Below, piece after piece: positions 48,399-60,300 of a stretch of DNA of 64,000 nucleotides. A program made the translations under genes and the position numbers. The stretch spans positions 198,225,887 through 198,289,886 of the forward strand of contig CP136062.1 in assembly GCA_032622095.1 (NCBI GenBank), given 5' to 3'. The stretch is from Siphonodentalium dalli. Taxonomy: Eukaryota > Mollusca > Scaphopoda > Gadilida > Siphonodentaliidae. The stretch's first letter is position 1. Every line of letters starts with the position of its first letter. The notes under the pieces were generated by a model. It saw nothing but the letters and a program-made list of their open reading frames with translations, had not been told where the DNA came from and did no database searches.

Positions 48399-51300
48399 CT
48401 GAAAAATATATATATATATTATGTACAACAAATACATTTATATGTGTTTTTTTCAAAATTGTCCAATATTCCGTATTATCCATAAACTCGATCCGGGATT
48501 CCACGCCCCTTTTTAAGCCAAAAATCACTCTCAATTATATGCTTCCTTCGATGCCTGAATAATTTAAATTATTTTCATCTCTTTTCCACTCTCTAAGGAA
48601 ACAATTATTATATGATGATAACATGTTTATTGCACAATCAGTTAGAATAACACAGTTATACGAAGTGAAAAACAAAGAGTAAATATAAGTCGGGATCATT
48701 AAGCGATGTAACGTCAATGACGTCACCAGAAATGACATAATTCACTAGTAACATTACCAGTTTTAATCAATGGAATTAATTCAATGGAAATTGCCCATAG
48801 GAGTGTAATAAATTTTTATTATAACTTTTATAAAACAGTAAAGGATAACACTGCTGATTCACGAGGATTTTGAAATATTCTGGTAGCGCATTGGTACATG
48901 CAAGTGAATCAGTTGCATACGCGGGCTAGGGTGAAAGCGAGAACTGGATATTAATTAACTGCTATTTATTTTATTTTTTTATAAATCGCCATTGAACATA
49001 TAATAAGTCGTTGTTCCATCTCAGGACTAGGTGCAATTCATTTGAATCGATTTGATAGAAGATTCTCAATTAAGATGCGTATCATGTTCTGTCTGTTGAA
49101 TCAAGATGGCATGAGTAAATAAAATTTTACACATGTCAGCACCTTTACTGCAGTTTGCATTCAGTGATAATTCCACATCAGACATTATTATGTCTACATG
49201 ACTTATTACCAGTGTACCAGACATTATTATGTCTACATGACTTATTACCAGTGTACCAGACATTATTATATCTACATGACTTATTACCAGTGTACCAGAC
49301 ATTATTATATCTACATCACTTATTACCAGTGCACCACATTATTATATCTACATGACTTATTACAGTGTACCAGACATTATTATATCTACATGACTTATTA
49401 CCAGTGTACCAGACATTATTATATCTACATCACTTATTACCAGTGTTCCAGACATTATTATATCTACATCACTTATTACCAGTGCACCAGACATTATTAT
49501 ATCTACATGACTTGTTACCAGTGTACCAGACACTATTTTATCTACATGACTTATTACCAGTGTACCAGACATTATTATATCTACATGACTTATTACCAGT
49601 GTACCAGACATTATTATATCTACATCACTTATTACCAGTGTACCAGTTTAGATACAATCTCACAATAAATGAAATCCACTCACAATGTTATCAGTTCCTC
49701 TTCATCGTACGGAACATCATCACCCATCTCCTCCAAAGCAAATGTTCTCTCAGACCTGCATATAAACACATTATAAGCTCTCAAATATATAAAGAACCGC
49801 AATCATGAAGGACTGGCTGTCAGTAGTTTATGGAACAATTATGATGTTCTAATTGTTCTTCCGAGTCTAATGTAAGCAACTAAAGCACCAATGTTCTTAG
49901 CAGGCCAACATTGTATACAGTAAAACATTAATTTTATTTTGACTAATTATTATGGCTTTTAATGTCTTCTACAAGACCTAGGTAAGATTAATTTAGATTT
50001 TCTTAGTATAAACTGTGATAAAGACAGATAAGAACCCATTCTGAGACATCAGAAAATTGAGAAAATTATTTTGTATTTGTTATTAAAAATTTCTTGAAAA
50101 TCATGATAAAAACTTTAGGGTTTAATATATAAATGTTTTTTCTATGACATAATAACTGTGCTCAAATGTTGCTGTGTAAAGCGAATTATAAGCAAATTGC
50201 CAGAACAAAACTCAGCAAATAGAGGGTTTGATATTGATAGGGTTAAAAACCCTTTCTATACTAAATATTCACTGACAGGTTCACTTAGAAAATATTAGAA
50301 AATAAGTTCAACAAATGACCATATTTGTTGTTTATTGAACTTTTTATCTGAACATTTCCCACCAATGAATATCAATCCTTCTGCAGTTGTATTAGCTTTT
50401 CATCTTCTGTTGTCTGCTTTTATTACCCGAGCTCCCCTGCAAATTAATAATAGATCATCCCGATATTTACTCTTTTAACTGAGAGGAGAATTTATTTAGT
50501 AAAGAAAGGGTCAAGCATACAGTACCTTCTATTGTTGAGCTGCTTCATTCTGTCTTTATCTGAATCGGATATACGAGTCAGCTCTTGTAGAATAGGAATG
50601 TGTGTTCTCACCACCTGGTTATCTATATACACATCATATAACGTCTTTTTACATTCAAATATCTTCTCTGTTGTACCTTCAATAGATCAGTATTATATGC
50701 AGAAACTTTTGGCATGAACAGGCTCAATTGATATATTTATGATACACATTGTATTTGAATTTTGTGTGAATTTTGTTTCCACACATACTCATTAGTGGGA
50801 GGAGCTTACAGTTGCTAGGAGACAAGGCATCTGCAGAAATAAGTCTAATTAGTTTTACCGTGCCCGACTATACATGTATGCTATAACGTACCCGAGAACA
50901 CACATTTCTGTTGTCTTTAATTGTGAAAAATATGACTAGTGTCACGCACAATAAATAGTGTTTTAAAATCACGAATGAATTTTCAATATCAATGCACAAT
51001 AAAAATTTCAGTAGATTATTATTTGACAACAAAAAAGTTGTTTGAAAATAGGCAATTTAACACGGAGTATACGTGGCTATCAAAATTAGGGTGAACAAAG
51101 AATTTTAAATGCAGCAAGCGAATGGCTCAGTCGAAAAATAGTAGAATATATCTGCTATTAATTATTTGATTGACAACTGTGGAAAGGTCCATAGTGATGA
51201 GATTATTTGGCCTGGGGACCCAGGATGACACAGTAAAGGCTAAGCCTTATTTCCACTGTGATCCCATGCAGGTGTCTTTGTTTACAATTTTGTTGGGCCG

Positions 51301-54300
51301 TGGATCTCTTGCCCAGGGTTAGGTTCCTTAAACGTGCACATAATACCTAGGGAATGTGTAGTATACTGGACAGCCATTAGTGTCTGCAACCGATCTGATG
51401 GTGACACCCTAGCACCGACTGGCATACAGCAATATTAGGGAGGCATTCCCACATGCGGGGTGGTCTAGAAACAGCGAACAGAGTTTTTGCAAACTCAAGG
51501 TGGATTCGACCTCACGCACAAATTATTGAGGAGAAGTTTCTACTTCACTGCCTCTCTACGGTAGTCAGCAAGTCGCTTAACCCTTTCAGTGCCAAATCCG
51601 ATTTTTGTATCAACCCATATTTCCTTGATCATTTTTCAAATTTATTGATTATAATAATGTGATACATTGATGGAAAGAGCTCTTAGTTAAGAAAAATGAA
51701 ATCTGAGATATTCAGACTTTTAGTGTAGATTTCAAGCGAAGGCATGTTCTTTTTTTCTCACAAGTCACCATATTTCATCAATATTCATAGCATTTAAGAT
51801 TTTAGGCAATTTTTGCAATCACTCACTGCAGCATAGTGAAAAGGTAATAATTAATTAATTATCCCATCCTTCGATAAAATGATGAAAGAAGCTATTTTCA
51901 ATATTCTAAAGTAGGGGACTAGAGATGGACGGTATTGAAATTTCAATCTCGGTATCGGTAAATTTTCGTTGATTTACCTCGGTAACGGTAAGGTAATCGG
52001 TATTGGCTCTTAATTATAAGACAAGATTAGAGATTCCCGGTAAATTGCGGTAATCCAAGTTTATAACTGAACATTTTATGCCCACATTCCACGGATTTAC
52101 TACATTCGTGACCACAGCTAAATTAGGCAACAAATGACCTACACAATTAAGTGATGATTTACACGCACGCCGTCGTACAGCTTTTGAAAAGAATGAGAGA
52201 ATGAATCAATGCATGACTGCAATATATATACGAGTCAATTTCGTCACATTACATTTTCGTCAGTGAATAAAATTGTGAGTAGTAATCAGTGATCACAATT
52301 CACAAATCCCAAAAAATAGTCCAAACGGCGAAATAAATCCGCCATGCAAACACAGCATTATGAATTTGAGCAAAACACATTGTATAAAAGAATTCTTAAA
52401 TCATTTGGTGGATCCGTTCTATTTTTAGAAAGTGAAAGTAGATTTCAGGGAAATTCAGACACAGTAATATGGATTTTGGGCATGTGTGACATGCATACTT
52501 AGTGCCAATCGACATTATTTGCTACATCACAACTGATTATTGAGTTAATGTTTTTAACATGATTACTTATTGTCACTTTCTCTGCGAGATTCCCTGTCAT
52601 GCTCGATCATGCTATAAATATATCCTACCCAATTAGGGAGTGTTTACTGATAAACTTTTCTCAATACGAAGACACACAAGTTGGCAACACATGAAATAAT
52701 ATGAGTACCGAAAATTCTATATTTTTAGTTTTGATTCGGATCGGTAAAATCGGTATTACGCTGATACCGATACCGCACGGTAAATACCGAATACCACCCA
52801 TCTCTATATGGAACCCCTTTTTTCTCAAGATTATTATCTTGAACATTTTTATTACAATTGTATCAGTGGAACATTAGCCCAGTGTAAAACTATTCACACC
52901 AATTATGCTTATTTGGGCTTATCTCAACTATGATCAATGTTGAGAAAATTGTCGGATAATTATGTGTGTCTTTAATTTAAGTGTTGCTGTATTGAGTTAT
53001 TAACAAACGCCAACTCTTGAAAATAGCTCAACTTTATTCTTTTGATTTGTTTTAGAATTGTTCAATGTGAGACAATAACTCACATGCAGCATAAGCAATC
53101 TCTGTTTCCAGGGCTTCTATGTCAGCGACGTTCACGTAGAAATGAGGTTTGAGCTGAGTGTTCCCGAGTCCCCGGATATTATGATTTGCCAAGCAGCATG
53201 CGCAGTATACTGTAAGGAGAAAGCTTATTAGTGCAAATTACAATAGTCACCACATCTGGTTGTAACATGAAATCTGATTGGCTACAAGAACACACTGAAA
53301 TAACAATGTCCTCAATCACCCAAGGCAGCAGGGTTTAAGAGTGTGTGCAAAAAACACTGTGAATCTGAGCAGGTGAATATTATATGAATGACATTATACA
53401 GTTATCGCATTGTTTCGAGGTTGACACGAGGAATTGTCAACCCGAGGAAGTCAAGGCCCGTGAAGGCCGTAGGCCGAGGTGAATATTGACTTCCAAGGGC
53501 TGACAATTCCTCGTGCCAATCAAGAAACAATGCGATAACTGTTTTATTATATGAAACACGCTTTGATTGGACAAGAGATTGTGACGTTGAACGTCGCTGG
53601 GAAAATCCTATCTATTTTCAGGTCTGATAATAAGTTATGTTAACCCTGAAGTATCTGACGTCACTCAGAACTGTTATTAACCTCTTGTTTGATGAGGTGA
53701 ACATCATTGGATATCTCGATTTTTTCGTTACGTTTTAAAATAGGAATTGGGAAAGAAACTCATGATCATATAATAATGACAAATCCAGACATTTTGGCAA
53801 ACCATGTTTAATGTCGGGTGACTTCTGTTTGCTCTCAGCTTATTTTTGATGCATTGGTCGGTAACTGAATTCTTCGTTTTTGAGCATGCGTGGGAACAAA
53901 ATGGTTATCTCCAGTAAATATGTGGGATTTATGAAAATTTATGCCTGCCTCAGGGTTCAAAATCGACATCTAGACCTATATCACATCACCATGTACCCAC
54001 AATGTTAGGCCAAAAAAAGAAAAAGATTTTGGTTCTCAGACCCTGCCGCATTGAATAAAAAGGGCAGCATTAGGTCTTTTTATTGCAATGCCTGATGTTA
54101 TGACAATGCTTCTTCTTTTTTTTTATAAACATGTCCATAGTAGATCCATAGTAGATATGTGTTGAATATTAGTGTGCATTGAGCTCTAACATGTAATGTG
54201 TTAAAAAGTGACTTGCAGGCTTACAACATGAAGTAGATGACTACAATTAAGAAAATGATCAGCTGATCCTCATGCTCTTCATACAATTAGTCATTGTGAA

Positions 54301-57300
54301 CTAACTTTAAACACTAATTGTAACTTTATACAATTGAAAGGCACAGGATTAAATTCAGGATCACATATTAGAATGGGCAGGTATCAGTTATTAGACAACA
54401 ATAACAGTAGTTAATGTCAGGGGCATTATATAATGGCAGGTAATCCCAGTCATACACTGGTAGTACAATGTCATTTTTATATAAGACTAAATGAGTTTAT
54501 ATGCATAACAGTTCCCTCTACATTTCTGGTTATTACTAGACAGAGGAAGGTATATTTGTCCATGCTTACTATGCGCAGAAAAAAAATAAAATATAAAAAT
54601 AAAACCCTCCCTCCCTCATTGATTTGATGAAAAAAAAATTGCCCGAGAACCAAAACTCTTTTTTTTTTTGGCCTTACAGGGGATAATTAATAATAACTGA
54701 CATGTTAATGATATCTCTCTTGGAATTAACTGTTAAATGACAGGAGTCCATACGTCCAAATGTATCCAAGAATAGTTCAATAACAGAATTCACACCACAG
54801 GGCAAGCACTGCCAAGCAGGCACTATCAAGATTTACACTGGCTTTTCTGTGTATTCTTCACATAAAAAGGTATATGTAGTCTTGAAATTGTGTTTTATAA
54901 AAAATTATGTTGTTGTAATTGTGGCACGGAAGAGATACACTATCTTTAAGAGTATGCTTACCTCTGTAGCAAACGATACCAATCGGTGGTGGTGAGAAGA
55001 ATAGCAGCCGCTTCTGTAGTAGCACAAACTTCCATAATGTGAAGATATGGTCGCCAAAAAACTTAATAAACTGTGAGAAACAGCCAGCCGGATGCGTGAT
55101 CTGCAACACAACAATCACTCATTGTTAGTGTCCTCAAACGTTTAATACACAACCCACCTTAACCCTTCCATGACTGGAGCTTCATGAAATTTTGTGGAAA
55201 CCTTGTGCCAATACATTCTCTTATATATGCGAGTTTCCCCATAGGGAGCCTCCCATATATAAGAGAATACATTGGCCTAACAATATTTACCTTGACCTTG
55301 TAAGCCAGTGCAATCTCATATGTGGAGGCTCCCTATGGGAGACTCCATATATGATATTGCAATGGAACAAGATCTATAATGCTCCCGTCATGCTTAATTC
55401 AAGTCACTCAGATTGTCCGCATTAAATAAATCATGGACTCATTGGCTTCCACAGTTGACCTCACCAAAAGGAAGCAATCAGTTAGCAATGCTTCTTTGTA
55501 AGATGGAAACTTACACTCATTGCTCAAGAGTCATACACAAGTTCAAACAACCAATTGCCGACTCCAATTTACATGGTGTTATCTACATTTGAAATGCTTG
55601 TTTTGAATTTTTTTTTTTTTGTTATGTTGAAAATAAATGATTGGTCAATCGATTGGCAAAATTATTTTTTATATTCATTGTTATCAACTTCCTGGCTTAA
55701 GACCAACCTGTATTTCATACCTGCCACAGTGTATGTATAACTCGTATAAATCGCAGCAGCCATATATACATTATTACCACCTGAGACTATCAGTACCCAG
55801 TACAGTGGTGCCACCCACAGAACCATCCCGGTACCGATAGGCCCGGAACCGTAGGTACTTTTGGAAGCCTGGGAGTGACAAGTGCAAAATATGGCACCTG
55901 TAAATTGAAAATTGTCCATGCTGGTGGGAGTAATAATGAAAGTGTCAATGACACTGTAGCTCAACTTGGAAAGGGAATTATTTCATGTGTTAGAATCAAT
56001 GAAGTGATTAGGAATGTGGAAAGTTGAAAGGCCTAGTTATGCAAAGAGTAAAATCCAAGATTGCCACTGGCAGCCATGTTTTTTTGCCGAATGACCTCAA
56101 AAAGACTCGTTCCCATTTACATGTCATTGCTAACATCAATCACAAATTTCATGATGATCAGACAAAAGATACGACCTGTAGCCTGTGTCAAAGGATTTAG
56201 TCATGTAAAGAGTAAAATCCAAGATGGCCGCTGGCGGCCATGTTTTTTGGCCGAATGACCCCAAAATGACTCGTTCCCATCTACATGTCAATACAGTGAA
56301 AACTGTTATGAGAGACCACCCATTTTGCCAAGGATAAATGGTCGTTCATGACAAGTGGTCGGCGACGACGGGTTTGACCTATTTATGTATCAGTGTAGGA
56401 TGTGTCTATGGTTGTATCTGAATCTGATGTCTGCACTTGTAGATTTTTTTTTTATATCATGAGTGATACCCACTGGTTGAAAATAATGGAGATTATATGT
56501 GTTATACTTATGTTTAATCTTGAATAATAACAAAAACAGAGTATTATACAGGTATATGCATGTTAAATAAAATAATACGATAGAACAGCTGACCAGATAA
56601 CTCGTCGGGCACGTGACAGAACCTCGTCAGAAGGAAGAAACTTTGGAACTAAATTCACTAATTGAGCATTGAAACAAGTTAATTTAATGTAACATTTTGT
56701 TGTATCTTTTGTTTAATAAATATGAATCCCTAACAAACGATCCAAGCTATGATTTGGGTAAGTATAGTGGGAGAAATCAATAAAATATTCCAAGAGAAAA
56801 CTGGTTTTTCCGCTGGTGATCAGAACACCGGTACATTTTGACAAAGGTCAAGGTTGTTTCTTAGAAACTGATTGGGGAACACAACAGGGGGGAATTAGAT
56901 TCATTAAAAAATAGAGTATTTCCCCTTTGATTATAAACACAATTAAACTGGTCAGCTATTCACACACATTAATAATTTTGCCACGTAATTGAAGTGCACG
57001 AGAAAGATTTGGAAATATAACTGTGACATTGCGGTCTATGAACCTATATAGGTAGAAGAAGCCCACGTAATACAAGCCGAGGTGATTTTAAGCTTTCCGT
57101 AGATTATAAGTAAAACAATACAATTCCAGACGTGCGTCTGCGAAGTGTAAACATGAATCCATTCTCGAGGCCAAAGTGACTCCATAATTAACTGCTTACA
57201 TAAACCCTTTTATCTACCAAATGACCCTCAAGTGTCTTCTATTCATACATTCTTAATCACCAGCGAGCAATTCTCACCTCTTTAAATATCCGGTAACCTA

Positions 57301-60300
57301 AATTGACATGTGAAACTAATACCCTCACGCGCATCCAACACTGACAGACTCGGGGGTTCAGAACGGGGAATAAAAGTACATATGTTTGTGCATTTAAAGT
57401 TTTACTTTTTCGTGCACAAATTATATATTTTTTCGATGGAATTGGTCGTTCATAACAAGTAAATATTTATGTTTTTGCCGCGATATACCGACCTGTGGTC
57501 GCGTAAGACAGGATGTCGCTCACGGCAGGTCGTTTATATAGCTAAAAGTGTCCGTACAAAAGGAATTTGGTCGGAAAAGACAGTTGGTCGGTCACGGCAG
57601 TGGTCGTAAATTGCAGTTTTCACTGTATTAACCTCCATGACAAATTTCATGTTGATCAGACGAACAGTACGACCTGTAGCCTGTGCTAATGGATTGAATT
57701 TTGAAATCCAAGATGGCCACTGACGGCCATGTTTTTTGCCGAATGATCCCAAAATGACTCGTTCCCATGTACATGTCAATGTCAACAGCCATGACAAATC
57801 TCATAATGATCTGACCAAAGGTACGACCTGTAGCCTGCGCCACAGGATTTAGTCATGCAAAGAGTAAAATCCAAGATGGCTGCTGGCGGCCATGTTTTTT
57901 GGCCGAATGACCCCAAAATGACTCGTTCCCATCTACATGTCATTGTTAACATCCATGACACATTTCATACAAAGCTACGACCTGTAGCCCGTGCAAAATA
58001 ATTTAGTCATGCAAAGAGTAAAATCCAAAATGGCTGCTGGTGGCCATGTTTTTTGGCCAAACGACCCCTAAATGACTTGTTCGCATCTACATGTCAATAT
58101 TAACATCCATGACAAATTTCATGATGATCAGACGAACAGTATGACCTGTAGCCCGTGCTAATGGATTGAATTTTGAAATCCAAGATGGCCACTGGCGGCC
58201 ATGTTTTTTTGCCGAATGACCCCAAAATGACTCGTTCCCATCTACATGTCAATGTCAACAGCCATGACAATTTTCATAATGATCAGACCAAAAGTACGAC
58301 CTGTAGCCCGTGCTAAAGGAAATTGTTGACGAATCACACACACACGCACACATGGACGACAAAGCCATGGCAATAGCTCAAACTTTACAAAGTAAAGTTG
58401 AGCTAAAAATTCATCTGTCTCCTGGAAAGGACCGATCATAGGTGAATACAGTAATGCCCTAAATAATCGACTCCTTAACCACAGTTGAATTATGGGTAAT
58501 CTTTCAGGATTTAGTCAGAAATATGGCTTGTTGCCATTCATCGGAAAGCTCTCAGTGAATGGCAACAAGCCATATTTCTGTAGTAAAGGAGTAGATTATT
58601 TAGGGCATTACTGTACCTTTAATTCTTGTAGCATTTCACTGTTCTGTGTTGATAAGGAAGAATTTGAAATATTCATCATATCGACAGATGATGGACTGGC
58701 AGGTGGAAGAAGTCCTTTCTTGTCGTCAAAGAATGCCTTCAACTGCTCATACTTCCCTGGAGTCTGTAACTGGTGTCTGATAAATAAAGAATTACTTGAG
58801 ATGGGATCATTGACTACTGTATCCCATGGATACAGGAACTACTTTTTGTGGTGCAATTCTAGATATTCTGAATTATACCACAAACAAGGGGTACGCATCT
58901 AAGATGCTATGTCAAGTTTATTGGCAGTCGAAAAAAACTTCTGCCAATAACTTGGCAATAAGGCCCACACAAGGCCCGAAAAGTCGGACAAACCTGGTTT
59001 TCGAACTCGTCTGAGATATTATTGCAATAGAATTATATACCAAATAAAAATTGAATGATTGGTTAATATCTCATAGAGTTATCGCGCTAACGGTGATAAA
59101 ATTGCAAAAAATTGACAAAGTAAGACCCCTAACGCCGGGGAATTTTTTTTTGGACAAACCTGGTTTTTGAACTCGTCCACTTCCACTTGTAGTCAATTTT
59201 CAATTGACAGGGATAGCCAAACTATCTTGTGGTCAGTCCAATATGCTTCCTGAACACCATGATCGAAATCTGCTAACCGACAGTAAATCTGATCCAATGC
59301 GGAATGGTAATCAGTTGTTTCCTCGTGGACGATGGGAATTACACTAAATGTTTCTTTCATGAAGTCATTCAATTCTTCCACGTGAGTAGTTGGATCAAGG
59401 AAGTTTTCATGACTCATATATCAAATATTGTTTGAATCAGTTAATATTTGATTCAGTTATCACGCTAACGGTGAAAAAAATGCTAAAAATAGACAAACTA
59501 AAGCCCATAACTCTGGGGAAAAAATTCGGACAAACCTGGTTTTCGAATTCGTCCGAAATATTGTTGCAAGAGACTCATATATCAAATATGGTTGTAATCA
59601 GTTAATATGTGATTGAGTTATCGCACTAACATGTGATAAAATTGCAAAAAAGTCATCAAAGATGGATAACTCTTGTCAAAAAGTTCGGACGTGACCCATT
59701 TTCTACAGGCAGTAAATCATTGGGAGCAACTCACATACCAAATTTTTTTTGAATCCGTTCACAAATGTCAAAGTTATAAGGCATTCTTTAGGTCCGCCCG
59801 CCGCCGCCCGCCAACCGTCCCTCGTCAAACCATAAGTCGAGTTTTTGAAAAACTCGACTAAAAATGTGGTACAATCAGTATAATACTGCCAATGCCTCAA
59901 ACTTCAAGAACGCCCATAATTCAAACCACACGTGAATTGGTTAAATGCCCACTTAAGTTTCGAGTCACCGATTATTTTTTTTATAGTGACTTGATATACG
60001 GTTTTAATAACAATCTATGCCATAATATATGATTAAAATACTATAACTCATCACCATTTGAAACATCTGTGTCTCAGAAGATGCCCGTAGAGAAATAGAA
60101 AACAGCTGAAACCATAGGAAGATTCCCCCCCCCGTTTTGGCTCCCAGAATGCAACAGAATTCAAACTAAAGATATATTTTCAATGGAAGGAGAATATCTC
60201 GATCTTTAAGATATAGAGTTATTCCCTCTCCATTGAAAATAATACACTTTTTACTACAATCTAGATGACAAACACATGGTAACTCAACAAAAACATGTTC

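Larger units (their letters stand above)
50677..53083 (-). other. DENND11 intron D-E
   Basis: The intron contains a half copy of the CCCTTTCAGTGCCA MITE at 51581-51690 and a hAT-like element at 51920-52806. The stretch 51160-51570 is less AT-rich but has no recognisable exon or open frame. Nothing else was seen. Confidence 0.8.
53210..54961 (-). other. DENND11 intron C-D
   Basis: The intron holds a hairpin at 53399-53543, a TIR element at 54003-54678, and a repeat fragment beside the exon C donor. The remaining sequence is AT-rich with nothing recognised. Confidence 0.8.
55101..58616 (-). other. DENND11 intron B-C, largely transposon-derived
   Basis: This intron carries a TTAA MITE (55163-55393), a HINE-like repeat of tandem GGCGGCCATG units (55930-58410) with a pogo-like insertion (56294-57625), and a TA-flanked hairpin MITE at the donor (58449-58613). 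55400-55930 shows nothing recognised apart from a poly-T run. Confidence 0.85.

Noticed and set aside
49198-49808. 156- and 147-codon frames ([13 protein letters not shown] repeats)
   Set aside because: They come from the 39-bp minisatellite in an intron. They are exact 13-residue repeats with no start context and opposite-strand equivalents.
52250-52290. Second hammerhead candidate (TTTCGTCAG near 52255)
   Set aside because: GAAA and CTGACGA equivalents are adjacent without room for stem II, and no stem I pairs.
58492-58902. 136-codon plus-strand frame
   Set aside because: It is antisense to DENND11 exon B and the adjacent hairpin MITE.
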